Shown: positions 1 through 12,060, counted from the stretch's first letter. The stretch: DNA of 64,000 nucleotides from Norana najaformis (GCA_964023275.1 OZ029916.1:46813749-46877748), one strand, 5' to 3'. Notes: a model not told the origin generated them from the letters alone. Program-made: numbers and translations.

Positions 1-129
1 ATATATATATATATACGTTGTTTTGATGTTGCTCTGATGTCGTTATTTTATACACTGTTTTGATGTCATTTCACGTTGTTCTGATGTTGCTTTTATGTGG
101 CTTTCATGTTGTTTTGAATGCTGTTTAGA

Positions 130-343
130 TGTTTTATATGTTATATTCTCATGTTATGCTAGAATGTTGTTCTGCTGTTTTTCCTTCATGGTGTTTCGAT
201 ATTTTTCTGGCGTTGTTCCATGTTGTCCCCGTTACTCTATGTTGTCCCTGTTGCTCTATGGTGTCCCTGTTGTTCTATTTTGTCGCCGTTGTTCTATGTT
301 ATCCCTGTTGTTCAATGTTGTCACTATTGTTCTGTGTTGTCAG
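130..343 (+). repeat. Pyrimidine-rich minisatellite running into an SLC34 splice acceptor
   Basis: Imperfect units of about 18 bases resembling 'ctatgttgtccctgttgtt' recur to the end of the intron. The last copy (tctgtgttgtcag) is itself the 3' splice site of the exon at 344, so the array also supplies its polypyrimidine tract. The upstream 1-130 is T-rich intron with a short AT run. Confidence 0.75.
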
Positions 344-1644
344 GCAGAGCGGCTGGCAACGTCTTTACGAACAACGCGCTGTTGAACAACCCGGTCTGTG
401 GGCTGATGATAGGAGTCCTTGTGACCGTTCTTGTCCAGAGTTCATCCACCTCCACCTCCATCGTCGTCTCCATGGTCGGATCAGGACGTACGTCTCCCTA
501 CGTCAGAACCAAAGACACCGTTACACAAAGACATGCATACACAGACGGATGGAAGAACGATTATAGACAGACATACATGAGGAAAGATAGACATACAGAC
601 AGAGAGACGGACAGGCAGACGGAGAGACACCCAGACACACAGACAAACACACAGACAGATAGACAGACAGGCACACAGACAAACACACATACAGGCTCAC
701 AGACAGACACAGATAGAAACAGACAGACACAGACAGACACACAGACAGACAGACACACAATAGTCAGTAGACAGAGGATGAGAGAGAAAGGGGAAGACGA
801 GGAGAAAAGGAAAGAAAGAGAAAGACATAGAAAGACAGAAAGTTAGGAGGAAATGAAGAAGGAAAGAAACAAAATAAATAAATTAATTAATTAGTTTATT
901 TATCAGTTTAATTATCTCCAAGCGGAACTGATGGAATTTTGCATTGACTGTTCTTATTGTCTCCAGTGCTTCAGGTGCGTCAGGCGATTCCGATTGTGAT
1001 GGGTGCCAACATAGGAACAACTGTAACGAATACCTTGGTCTCTTTGACACAGTCAGCCGACAGAGAGATGTTCCGACTGGCATTTGCCGGCGCCACAGGT
1101 AACTTGGCGTTTACTTATTATTCTAGGTGATAGAGGTAACTTGATGATTACTTATTAGTCCAGGTGATACAGGTAATTTGATGATCACTTATTAGTCCAG
1201 GTGATACAGGTAACTTGATGACTACTTATTAGTCCAGGTGATACAGGTAACTTGATGATATTAGTCCAAGTGATACAGGTAACTTGATGATTACTTATTA
1301 GTCCAGGTGATACGGGTAACTTGATGATTACTTATTAGTCCAGATGGTACAGGTAACTTGATGATTACTTATTAGTTCAGGTGATACGGGTAACTTGATG
1401 ATTACTTATTAGTCCAGATGATACAGGTAACATGAGTCTCTGTGTGTGTCTTTCTCTGTTTCTGTCTCTCTCATTTTATTTATCTATAAGTACGCTCAGT
1501 TAAAACAAAATCGATAGGCAAAAGGGTTCGGTTCCAGGTCAAGATCCAAGAGTCAGGAAGAGAAACAGCGTGGCAGCTACGGTGGGTGATGCTTGGGATT
1601 GGAGTGGAAAGAGGGATAACAGGAAGTAGGGCCATTTGTCTGTA

Positions 1645-1685
<41 letters not shown>

Positions 1686-4600
1686 TTCTATGTAAGGGCA
1701 AACTGAGGTGAGTGTAGCCGCAACTGCGATGTAGCATGCCACACTTACATTCCCATGCTGATCCTTTCCAATTAACTTTGCGATAACCTGACATTGACGG
1801 TTATTCGGGTTCGTTGAAGAACATGGGCAGCCAAGGTGCAACGAGTGACGCGAATTCAGTTTAGCGTCCATGTGAGGTTAATAGAATTCAAGAAAAAGGC
1901 TCGAGTTACAAATGAAAGCTGCAGGCTTCCCATCATGCAAATCGACCCAGGGCGTTTTGCATTATTCAGGAAATAAACTTTAGCTTCAGTCATTCGTCTT
2001 TTGAAGTCAACTTCGTCTATTTTTACGAGCAATTAAACGGTTTAATTGTCTGCACTTGGTCCTACAAATTTATCAGTCATTTACTGCATATCCGTTTGGG
2101 TCAATAAAGTCATCCAACCCACTGGAAATCGGGACCGTTTTAAAATAAGTCTCACTTCGTTTCTACTTCATGTTCTTAGCCGCTCTCACCTGTGCAAGTC
2201 GGAAAAGTTGATAAGTTATTAGGCCTACAATGACTGTGGGTTTGAACTTGCTGAGCGGACTCTGTAATAGTAATTGTATTTGTAATCAGAAACTAATAAA
2301 GCGCCACTTCAAGATAAAACTCATTAGAGGCGCTCCCAGCCCATGTCCCAGAAATAGTGGGGAATGTCCCAGGATAGCAGTCAAAAATCATAATCCATTG
2401 GAGAAGCCGGATTGAATTCCGATAGGCCAGAGAAACATGTATGTATGTATGTATCACTAAATTTGTAAAGCGCCTTTTAAGTAACTCACAAAGGCGCTGC
2501 AGCACGGCTACCTAACGGTCTCTAAATAAGGACGTCTTGAGACGGGCAGAAAATGTTTCTTGAACTGTTGAACAAGCAAGGGATCGGATGTCTGGTGGAA
2601 GAGTGTTCCAGAGAGACGGCCCCACATTGTAGAAGGCGCGGCCCGCCCGAGCAGACGTACGAGAACGGGGTACAATGAGTTGACCATGTGTCGCCGATCG
2701 TAGTCTCTGTCGACCAGGTTGATCAGCAACCGGCTTGATGAGCTCATTGATATAATCCGGCGCTGAGCCAACGATCGAGGACCTGACCATGAGGGATATT
2801 TTGAACTGTACCCTCTTCTCAACTGGAAGCCAATGTAGGGTGTCTCGTATGTAGGTGGAAATGTACGAGAAACATGAATCCAGGCTACGGTGGGTAATCA
2901 AGTTGAAAGAGATGCGTCTTTACAAAGACTCACTTCTTTCAACTCCCCTTACAAAGTTCAGTGCCCAGTCTGAACTTTGCAGGGATACTAGATATAGAAT
3001 ACATTAAGAAACATGAATAGTTAGAAGAGGTAAGTTTTCAGTCTAGAGCGAAAGATATCACATCATATCAAATCACAGCTCGCAAACATTCCAGGCATGG
3101 TCCTGTTGGCTGTCGCAAAGCTCGGAGTCTCCAAAACAATCGTAGCATCCTTGTTTGGATCGTTGATATTTGGATGAATTTAGAACTTACAACAGACATA
3201 GACATTGGGATGTATACAAAACTTAAAGCTATATTCAAGATTATATATATGTTATTAATAAATTAGTAAATCATCCGGATTATTAACTATTACTAATTAC
3301 TTTGTTATTGATAAATCAGTAAACCTTTCGGTTATTTTACCTGCAGTCCACGACATGTTCAACTGGTTGACGGTGATCATCCTTCTACCACTTGAGGTTG
3401 CCAGCGGGTACCTCTACCACCTGGCCACTGTGATGACCAGCGACGTCGTTCCATCTGACAGCGTCGACAACCCACAGTTCCTCAAGGTCCTTACGACACC
3501 ACTGACCAAAGAGATCGTCCAGGTTCGTTGGGTATTGCTTATACCGCCTTTATGAGTGCGCTATATAAATAGCTAGATGCCTACTTACATACTATGTTCA
3601 AATGGTATAAGAAAGTTAGTAAGTAAGTAAGTAAGTAAGTAAATGAGTAATGCATTTGTTAACACGCCTTATAACCATGGCTTGAGCGAGGAATCGTTGG
3701 CGGTTTATAGCATAGTCAAGTCAGACAGGGTGTCAGCTATCAATGTCATCATTTTTGTAGTTGTTGTTGCTTTTATCTTATTCCTATTTTTCCTTTTCTA
3801 CTCACTTTTTCTTCTTATTCATCGTCTTTTATCTCCTTGTTCTTATTCTTCATTATCATCTTATTCGTTGTCGTCAGCACCTTCTTCTTCTTCACCTCCT
3901 TCGTCGTCGTCATTATCATCATTGTCGTCGTCTGTCTACAGCGCCCAATGAAAGCTAAGTCGCGGGAACCAGCTTATTCACAGGCCCTCAGTCAAAACAA
4001 AATCGATAGGCTGAAGGGTTCGGTTCCATGTCAAGATCCAAGAGGCAGGCAGGGAGACAGTCAGACGATAACGATGGGTGGTGTTTGGAACTGAAGGCTC
4101 TCTTGCCTTCGATTCTATCTCTACGTGGGACTGTTTATACAATACAGTGCCATACCAATGTAACTGTAAGTGTATATACTCCTTGTTTTGTGAGTAGCTG
4201 GACAAACACGTCATCACCGCCATTGCCGAGTCAAACGACCGACAGAAATTTCCTCTTCTGAAATACTACTGCAAAGAAGTCACACAAAAATACATCTTAG
4301 ATTTCGGTTCAGGTTCTTATACTATTTCTTACTCACTTAATTATTTATATATTATTTAAAGCACTTATTACGCACTATTACCTATTATTTATTTATATAT
4401 TATTTAAGGCACTTATTAAGCGCGTAATGACAGTAAATCTTAATTTGAGGCGCGAATAACTATTAGAGTCGTTACACGGTGTCCACTCAGCAAGCACAAA
4501 CCCGCAAGCGTTGGATTACACTCTGCATGCTACCGAATAGACCACGTCCTTCTGCACACATCAGATACTAAAGGATATAGGAGAAAATTGCGATAACAAT

Positions 4601-4754
4601 AATATTGAGGCTGATGGTGATGATGACAATGTTTAATTATCTATATAATAAAACTCTAAAACATGTATGTATGTATGTATGTTTGCATGTATGTGTGTAT
4701 GTATGTATGTATGTATGCATGTATGTATGTATGTATGTATGTATGTATGTATGA

Positions 4755-4787
<33 letters not shown>

Positions 4788-6905
4788 TGTATGTATGTAT
4801 GTATGTATGTATGTATGTATGTATGGATGGATGGATGGATGTATGGACGGACGGACGGACGGACGGACGGACGGACGGACGGACGGACGGACGGACGGAC
4901 GGACGGACGGACGGATGGATGGATGGATGGATGGATGGATGGATGGATACTTATAAGTGTGTTCGTTATCTGCTGAAAGGAGAAGTGAATGAGTCGTCGT
5001 TGGTTGAGATCAAATCTCGTATTTTCTCGACCGATATTCAGATCCTGAACGAATCCAGTTCAACACAACTCAGCTGGACGGAAGTTGACGACGCAAACTC
5101 AACGAAATGTGCGTATTACTCCGCTCTAGAAAATAGATCCGAAAAATGCGCTGCATATATGCGCAGATGTATCTCATTATCTATTCTAATATAATGATTC
5201 TTATAACGCCACTATCATATGCACAAGGCATCAATCACATGAATGCGTGTTTGCATTTAATCCAATATAATCTAATGAATTCTATAGCGCCATTTTCACA
5301 ACGTACAAAGCATGGTTGCTTACATTACCGTACAAATCTCAACCCATGCCATCAGTAATTAATCATATTAATTAGTAACTTCTATAGCACCGGGCTGTAA
5401 TGTATAAGGCAACCGATGGCGCAACAAAATCAAGCCGCAGTCAGATCAATATCCAGATCACTCCATTTAGACAGAGAGCCAGCCGATGATGGGTAAGCCA
5501 ACTGGAAAAGGTAAGTCTTAAGTTGAGAAGGAAAAGACACAAGAGACTGGGCATAACGAACAGTTGAAGGACTAGTGTTATCACTTTACATTGCATTGCT
5601 TGACATTTACATGAACATGTACATTAACATGAAATTACATTTACACTGACATGAGACGACATTTACATTGACATTTACATTAGCATGAAATGACATTTAC
5701 ATTGACATGACATCACATTTACATTTACACTGGCATAAAATGACATTTACATTAACGTTACGCTAATTCTTGCGTTACGTTTGCATTAGCATGAAATGAC
5801 AGTTACATTACATATGATGGCGTGTAGTTCTATTACCTAGTGTTTCATAACATTATCTAGCATTGAATTCCATCCCAACATCTGGCGTTACATTAAATTA
5901 CATTACCCTGTAGGTTCTCACCTTTTCGTCGGCTGTGGTCTTCCGGGAGCAACCCTGACAGAGACCGCGGCAGGTCTTATCCTGATGGTCTTCTCGTTGG
6001 CAGCGATGGTCCTCTGCCTGGTCCTCATGGTTAAGACCCTCAGCTCTCTTCTCCAGGGCCCGATGGCTGCAGTCATCCGCAGGTCGATCAACGCCGACTT
6101 CCCCGGCCGGGCGGCGTTCCTCACCCCCTACGTGGCCCTCGTAGTCGGCGCGTGTGTGACCGTCCTCGTCCAGAGCAGCTCCGTCTTCACCTCGGCCCTG
6201 ACGCCCCTCGTCGGTCTGGGGGTCGTCACGGTCGAGCGCGTCTACCCTCTGACTCTTGGGTCGAACGTGGGAACGACCATAACGAGCATCCTGGCCGCCC
6301 TGACTGCTGATGCGAACATGATCAAGTATACCCTACAGATCTCGTTCTGCCACCTGTTCTTCAACATCTCCGGGATCCTCCTCTTCTTCCCCATCCCGCT
6401 CCTCCGTCGAATTCCTATAGACCTGGCCAAGAAGCTGGGTGGCGTCACCTCCCAGTACCGGTGGTTCGCCATAGCCTACCTGATCCTGCTCTACTTTCTC
6501 CTACCCCTCTTTATCTTTCTTCTCTCCCTCGCGGGGTGGTACGTCCTCCTAGCCGTCGGTGGCCCCGCCTTCCTCGTCTTCCTATTCGTCGTCGCGGTCA
6601 ACGTCCTACAAACGAAGCGTCCCAATTGGCTGCCCGCGCGCTTGCGCAGTTGGGACTTCCTGCCGTGGCCGTGTCGTTCTTTGGCGCCGTACGACCGCGT
6701 CATGACCGTCTGCTGCCGCCATGAAAAGAGTCCCTGCCGGTCGTGTCTTGGCCCACCGGAAACGGAAGTTGTAGCCGGTAATAGAAGAAACGTTACGACG
6801 ACAAACAACGACGAGATGTTTCGTGTCCCCGTTGGAATCGTAAACGGTTGCTTCAAAGACGAAACTCTTCGACATGTCGTAATCGTGCACAGTTCGGCTT
6901 TGTAA
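344..6905 (+). CDS. SLC34A: Sodium-dependent phosphate cotransporter, SLC34 (NaPi-II) family, 3' six exons (5' partial)
   Basis: Seen: exons at 344-487, 967-1098, 3347-3522, 4198-4312, 4980-5108 and 5914-6905, all with GT-AG borders and matching phases. They join into about 560 residues. Both SLC34 signature repeats are present: [11 protein letters not shown] in the first exon and [11 protein letters not shown] in the last, each followed by a GANIGTT or GSNVGTT motif. The loop between the repeat halves has N-glycosylation motifs (NESS twice, NSTK) and Cys residues (YYCKE and TKC) placed like the extracellular disulfide of vertebrate NaPi-II. Family knowledge: these plasma-membrane proteins import inorganic phosphate with Na+. 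The protein ends SSAL, a possible class I PDZ ligand. The roughly 120-150 N-terminal residues would be encoded before the window. The start of the 4980 exon is inferred from phase; an AG at 4957 is out of frame. Confidence 0.93.
525..760 (+). repeat. CAGACA-rich tetranucleotide-type microsatellite
   Basis: Degenerate (CAGA)n/(GACA)n tract in the intron between the first two visible SLC34 exons, starting about 40 bases after the donor at 488. It gives long spurious low-complexity frames on both strands. Confidence 0.85.
1099..1431 (+). repeat. 37-bp minisatellite seeded at a splice donor (nine extra donor-like copies)
   Basis: The genuine donor after the 967-1098 exon reads acag|gtaact. Near-identical acag/gtaac sites recur at 1136, 1173, 1210, 1247, 1279, 1316, 1353, 1390 and 1427, that is every 37 bases apart from one 32-base unit. 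Each unit also holds an acceptor-like ttattagtccag upstream, so every unit mimics a 9-base micro-exon (gtgatacag). Confidence 0.9.
1490..1684 (-). repeat. LINE 3'-tail copy plus (CTGT)n
   Basis: 1490-1628 carries the family sequence 'cagtnaaaacaaaatcgatagg...ggttccaggtcaagatccaagagtcagg', which recurs more than ten times in the window on both strands. Copies reading the other way retain a LINE-like protein end, so this one is antisense. A (CTGT)n run follows at 1638-1684. Confidence 0.75.
2440..2901 (-). mobile_element. LINE reverse-transcriptase ORF, C-terminal remnant
   Basis: The minus strand at 2512-2901 encodes [23 protein letters not shown], the LRS...LIVPRSRT segment and a [14 protein letters not shown] block, then [10 protein letters not shown]. 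This order of motifs is the conserved C-terminal end of CR1/L2-type non-LTR retrotransposon ORF2. No RT or endonuclease domain lies beside it, so it is a 5'-truncated dead copy. A related copy is at 47510-47675. It sits in the SLC34 intron before the 3347 exon. Confidence 0.8.
3940..4105 (-). repeat. LINE 3'-tail copy in SLC34 intron
   Basis: Shows the family hallmarks 'cagcgcccaatgaaagctaagtcgcggg', 'caaaatcgatagg' and 'ggttccatgtcaagatccaagag'. It is preceded by a T/C-rich stretch (3760-3930) and ends about 90 bases before the next SLC34 exon (4198). Confidence 0.75.
4663..4949 (+). repeat. Compound tetranucleotide array (ATGT)n-(ATGG)n-(ACGG)n-(ATGG)n
   Basis: About 290 bases of tetranucleotide repeat that change unit by single substitutions along the array. 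The array ends only about 30 bases before the inferred acceptor of the SLC34 exon at 4980, so little normal intron sequence is left for a branch point. Confidence 0.95.
5380..5815 (+). repeat. SINE-like copy and 'acatttacattgacat' minisatellite
   Basis: 5380-5520 (aacttctatagcacc..., aaggcaaccgatggcgca, agccgcagtcagatc) matches a second copy at 52180-52345. Then 5600-5815 is an imperfect array of acatttacattgacatgaaatg units. Both lie in the last SLC34 intron. Confidence 0.65.
5914..6905 (+). CDS. SLC34A: Last SLC34 exon: second QSSS repeat, distal membrane segments and C-terminal tail
   Basis: This single 992-base exon encodes about 329 residues and the TAA stop (6903-6905). It opens at the second Cys of the loop (codon split t|gt across the intron) with [10 protein letters not shown]. 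Hydrophobic segments follow, then QSSSVFTS at about 6171, [25 protein letters not shown] and the SLAGW segment, in the same order as in vertebrate NaPi-II. The cytosolic tail after about 6640 is hydrophilic with several Cys residues and no close family match I can recall, as expected for the variable SLC34 tail. This exon is more GC-rich than the surrounding introns. Confidence 0.93.
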
Positions 6906-7451
6906 ACTCGAGACTGAGACGCTGGTGCTATATAAATTCTTGGTTGACTGTGTTTCCACGGAAAAACAAGCAGCAAATCGGATACCTCGGATATGTTGCT
7001 ATTTTCTGTTGTTTATCTGTCCTTTAAGATGGTGGCCCGCGGACCAGCACACCTCCACGTAGCTCTGGTTAACGGTCGGCGAAAGTGTCCTTAAAGTGTA
7101 TAATTTTTCAGCTTATTCAATCTCCCTTACTAGATGCCAAGCTCTCGAGTCAGCGTTTGCCATTAGCGGTCGACGAACCACAACAAAGTTACATGTGATG
7201 CTTTTAAAATGTTTAAGAACCACTGCTCAAGTTAACTTTGAAAACATTGCGGAGATTTGCACGATCGAAGCAGTCAGTAAACGAGTGTATAAATAGCGAA
7301 ATATCTTTTCATTAAGTTTGTTTTTTGCATATAATCTATGAAATAATTTGTTTAGACATGCGTATTCGTGGTCCAGCGGTGGCGCTACCTGGCGAATTAT
7401 ATGATGATAAGCAGACTACAATTAGCGCTCGGTAGAATAACATGATATTAA

Positions 7452-7944
7452 TGCATACATACATAAATGCATACATTCGCACATACATACATACATAAAT
7501 ACATTCATACATACAAACATCATACATACATTCATACATACATACATACATACATACATACTTTTCTTCTTTTCTCTTCCGTCAGGCGTGTGCCGACGAT
7601 GAGGTATGAACAAGACGCCTCCACTTTGTTCTATCCTTGATTGTATGAATGGCAGTTCTCATGTTCAATCCCTTGATTTCCAGATCTTCCCTCACATTGT
7701 CCATCCATGTCTTTGTCTGCCTTCCTCGACTCCGTATTCCCTCCACATGGCCATAGAGTGCTCTGGCTGGTAGTCTTCCGCTGTCCATCCTCGTTACGTG
7801 CCCGAACCAAGACAGTCTTCTTTCTCTGATCCTGTCCACCAATGTCTTTTCCTGTCCCAGCTCCCTGCGGGTCACCTCATTGCGGATCTTATCTCGTCTG
7901 CTTCTGCCCAGTATTCTTCTTAACCAGCTCATTTCCGCCACCAA
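7452..7944 (-). mobile_element. RTE-like LINE C-terminal remnant with tetranucleotide tail
   Basis: On the minus strand 7944-7582 reads an open frame with RRLSWFGHVTRMDSGRLPAR, then RSRGRQTKTWMDNVREDL and a final TKWRRLVHTSS. This is the hallmark C-terminus of endonuclease/RT-bearing LINEs of RTE type. Immediately 3' of it (7562 down to 7452) is an (ATGT)n run, the kind of simple-repeat tail such elements carry. The RT domain is missing, so the copy is 5'-truncated and inactive. Confidence 0.85.
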
Positions 7945-9146
7945 TAGTCTCCTTTCCTCCTCCTTCCTTTAACAAGATGAGACATACATACATACATATT
8001 GCAGCAAAACAAGCCGTCCTATTAATTTTGTGATGTTATCGCACTCTGCGACCTCTTAGCTGCCGTTAGCTATCAGCGAACTCTATGACGCCTTTGCTAC
8101 TCGGTGACCTCTTAGCTACCCGGTGACCTCTTAGCTGCCTGGAGACCGAAGAGCTGGTTGAGCAGGAAGAGAATGGACGAGAAGGGAAGAGGGAAAAGAG
8201 AAATAACAGAATTTTCCCCACAAGGGACATATTAGCCGAACTTGCTCGCAGGTGTTTTGCGCGGGAGAGGCTAGTTATTATTACTATTACTACTATCATC
8301 ATCGTCGTCAGCTGCTATAGCAGTCTTTCTTTGTAAATAATTATCTGCAGAATATACATGCGGTATATAAATCCAGTTTGTGCGTTTTCAGTTCTTTAGC
8401 CAGATTTGCTGCTAGTCCCTGAAGCGCCATCGTCGCTTGCATTGTGCATGGGATTCCGCAATTGTAACTGTAACTGTAATTGTATTTGTGGCAGGATATT
8501 TGTATAGCGCCTGTTCAAAACCACTCTAGATTATAATGTTCGAAATTGTGAGCTCGTTAGTGTATAATTAATGAGGACTATTACTCAATTAAGGGCATTA
8601 CTTAATTAATAAAGACAATAACTTTAAAGAAGACAATGGAAATGATAAAGGTTAATAGTTAACCTTATTAAAGGTTAATTAATAAAGACAGTAACTTCAA
8701 AGAACACAATGGAAATGATAAAGGTTAAAGGTTAACTTCATTAAAGGTTACAACTAATTGTTTCGTTAAAAACACAAGAAGTACTTTAATCAGTATGGTG
8801 CGGGATTGTCTATAGTGCAGTTCTGGATTCAAATCCTCACCAGGTTAGAAGGGCGCTTTAAGATACCTCCTCCATTTGTGCCACCTAGCGATCTCAGCTG
8901 TTAAACGAGCACACTGACCTTACACTGAGGATCAGGCGGCGAAAGCAAGGACTGGCCAACCTTCCTCGTATGCCGAGGCTGAGACAATGATGTCGTTCCC
9001 ATTTCATACGCACGGCTGGCTGCTTCTAGGAATTAGCTTAATGGATTGCTTTTCTTTTTTTTCACTCTCTCTTTCTCCTCCTCCTCTTCCTTCTCTCTCT
9101 CGTCCTCGTTCTCGTCCTCTTCTTCTTCCTCTTCCTCTTCTACTTC

Positions 9147-9345
9147 TTCCTATTATTATTATCATCATTATTATTATTATTAGTGTTATTGTTCTTATTA
9201 TTGTTATTGTTGTTATTGTTGTTATTGTTGTTATTGTTGTTATTGTTGTTATTGTTGTTATTGTTGTTATTGTTGTTATTGTTGTTATTGTTGTTATTGT
9301 TGTTATTGTTGTTATCGTTGTCGTTATCGTTATCGTTATTGTCCT
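9147..9345 (+). repeat. (TTA)n then 9-bp (ATTGTTGTT)n array
   Basis: A short ATT-type trinucleotide run passes into about 16 nearly perfect 9-base attgttgtt units (about 9195-9320). The long Val/Ile open frame here is a by-product. Confidence 0.9.
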
Positions 9346-9744
9346 AGGTAAACAGCTTACTTTGCGAATCGCTCATCGAACCAACACGATATTGGAATAT
9401 AGATGTAACAGCTCTTCAGTTGGCTGCCTGTCACGAAGAAAGTAACCACAAGTGCCACGTACACATGGTTTCCTTCCCATCCCCTCTGCTTCCCTCCCTT
9501 CCTCTTTCCCTCCCCCTCTCTCCTGTCTGTCCGTTTCTCCCTCTCATATTCTGTCCGTCCTTTCGTCCGTCCTTTCGTCCGCCTGGCGCCTGTGTTGCGT
9601 CGCCTGCTGTAGGGCAGTTGGTTGACGGTCGCAAATGAACTGCGATGGAAACGATGAAAGAGGAAATGAGGTTACGCCTCTGCTTTCGATCTTTGTTAAG
9701 CGAATACAGTAATATGACAACACTGTTTCCCTTCACTTCCCTGG

Positions 9745-10590
9745 ACGTCCCTTGCCTCGCCTTGCCTTGTCTTCCCTTGCCTTTACTTTCCTTACCTTCC
9801 CTTGCCTTCGCATCACTTCCCTTGCCTTAACTTCCCTTGCCTTCCCTTGCATTTCCTGTCCTTCCCTTGCCTTCCATCCCCTTCCCTTCACTTCAATCAC
9901 TTCCATTCCTCTCGCATCATTTCCCTTCCCTTGCCTTCCCTTCTCTTGCCTTGACTTCCCTTGCTTCCCCTTGCCTTCCCTGTCCTTCCCTTGCCTTCCA
10001 TTCCCTTCCCTTCACTTTACATAACTTCCCTTCCCTTCGCATCACTTCCCTTGGCTTGCCTTACCTTGCCTTTTCTTCCCTTGCCTTCACTTCAATCACT
10101 TCCATTCCTCTCGCATCATTTCCCTTCCCTTGCCTTACCTTGTCTTCCCTTCCCTTGTCTTGACTTCCCTTGCTTTCCCTTGCCTTCCCTGTCCTTCCCT
10201 TGCCTTCCATTCCCTTCACTTTACATAACTTCCCTTGCCTTCGCATCACTTCCCTTGACTTGCCTTACCTTGCCTTTTCTTCCCTTGCCTTCACTTCACT
10301 TGCTTCGTCTTCTCTTGCCTTGCCTTGTTTTGCATCGCCTCTCCTTCTTTCTCTCCTCTTCTTTCTCTTTCCTTCTCCACCCTCCCCTCACCTTCCGTTT
10401 CCTTCCATCCCACTCTCTCCTTTTCCTTTCCCATCCCATCCCAACCCTTCTCTTCACTTATCTTTCCTTCCATTATATTCCATTCCATTCTCTCCTAACT
10501 TTTCTCCTTCTCCTTTCCTTCTCCTTCTCTTTCAACTCCTCCTCCTCCTCCTCCTCCTCCTCCTCCTCCTCCTCCTCCTCCTCCTCTGTC
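9745..10590 (+). repeat. Polypyrimidine satellite (CTTCCCTTGC-type) ending in (CTC)n
   Basis: About 600 bases of C/T-rich units such as cttcccttgccttcc, including a higher-order duplication of about 200 bases (compare 9880-10000 with 10090-10200). They are followed by C/T-rich sequence and a pure (CTC)n run at about 10535-10585. The strong purine/pyrimidine strand bias is compatible with triplex (H-DNA) formation. Confidence 0.85.
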
Positions 10591-11545
10591 GCCTTCTCCT
10601 TTCTCCTTCTCCTCTTCGTGTAACTCCGTTCCTGTTTTCCCCATTTTCTTTGTCTCCGTATCCCATCTTCGGTTCTTTGCATTAAACTCCCGAGGTCGAC
10701 CCTTCAACGTATATCTTAATCTACGCTCCATTCACATGGCGAATGTCTACAGATTTATGACGCATACGAAAACACCCGACGGAATATCCCCTGATTTCCT
10801 ACAGAATAACGGTTTCCTATTTATCCGATTTAGTATTAAGTTGTTATTAATAAATTTCTTTACTTCTCTAAATTGTTTGTAAAATAGTTTGTTTGCTAAT
10901 ACTCATTAGTGAGATAGTTAGTTAACTTGTTACTTTGTTATTTAGTAGTTTAGTTGGTTAGTTGGAATTTGTTAGTAAGCTAGTTAATTTGTTACTTTGT
11001 TTGTTAGTTGAGTAGTTAGTTTGTTTGTTTGTTTGCAAGCATGCTTGTTCGTTTGCTTGTGTCTTTGTCTCTATATTTGTTTGTCTCTCTGTTTGGTTAA
11101 ATTGCTAATTGTGCTTCTGTTATCGTGTGCATCACTGGGTTCGTGTATGACACTGTGCTTCTTTTGGGGGCGACGTGTTTGGGGAACATGAGACGCGTGG
11201 GGGAACATTGACTTCGAGGATGTTTTGGGGTTCAATTCTGATGTCGTCCCTCGGGGAAAGACCTGTAGAGTGAAGCCGCCCCTCTTCTGCCGTCAACGAT
11301 CGGCCCTGCGTCGTTTGATAAAGAGTCGCCAGAGGGCTTCAGGGCAAACTGTGAAATGAATCAAAGGGAGGGGTGGGAAAGGGAGCAGTTGGCAGACGAC
11401 GCATGTGGGAAGGGCGGGGAGCATGTTTTAATGGAAAGCTTCCAAGAAAAGTCGAAAAAACTACTTCTGTCTGTGTCACTGTGCGTGTCTGCTTCAGTCT
11501 CTCTTTCTCTGTCTCTGTCTGCTTCAGTCTTTCTGACACTCTGTC

Positions 11546-11547
11546 TG

Positions 11548-11596
<49 letters not shown>

Positions 11597-11672
11597 CTCA
11601 CAACATCGAGTGATCGAGTGAGTGAATGTGTCATTCAGTCAGTCAATCAGTATGCCTGCCTGTCTCTCTGTT

Positions 11673-11741
<69 letters not shown>

Positions 11742-12060
11742 CCCACAACATCGAGTGATCCACTCGGAGTGAGTGAATGTGTCATTTTTGTCTATGTCTG
11801 TCTATCAGTATCTCTGTCGACGAAGGTACTACTTCTACCTGTGTCACTGTGCCTGGTTGCTTCAGTCTCTGTCTGTCTGTCCCTGTCTGTCTGTCTGCCT
11901 GCCTGTCTGTCCGTCTGTCTGTCTGTCTGCCTGTCTGTCTGTCTGTCTGTCTCTCTCATTCTCACAACATCGAGTGATCGAGTGAGTGAATGTGTCATTC
12001 AGTCAGTCAATCAGTATGCCTGCCTGTCTCTCTGTTTGTCTATGTCTGTCTATCTGTTTC
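11546..12060 (+). repeat. (CT)n and (CTGT)n arrays in duplicated segments
   Basis: Two long (CT)n runs (about 11546-11592 and 11670-11738) and a (CTGT)n run (about 11865-11950) are each followed by the same segment, cattctcacaacatcgagtg, then gagtgaatgtgtcatt. Three copies of it start at about 11592, 11738 and 11957, so the microsatellites sit inside a larger unequal duplication. Confidence 0.8.

Noticed and set aside
1099..1431. CRISPR-like regularly spaced repeats
   Set aside because: The units are contiguous without unique spacers and lie in an animal intron; this is a minisatellite.
4957..4979. Acceptor at 4957 for the fifth visible SLC34 exon
   Set aside because: The preceding exon ends in phase 1, and only the AG at 4978-4979 restores the reading frame.
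7582..7944. 120-codon minus-strand frame as a host gene
   Set aside because: It matches the LINE C-terminal RRLSWFGHV signature and is followed by a simple-repeat tail, so it is a retrotransposon remnant.
8987..9445. 152-codon frame rich in Val and Ile
   Set aside because: It is made by the ATTGTTGTT array; the flanks have no recognisable coding content.
9961..10685. Ser/Leu/Phe/Pro-rich frames of up to 220 codons
   Set aside because: They derive from the polypyrimidine satellite and (CTC)n; codon pattern follows the repeat.
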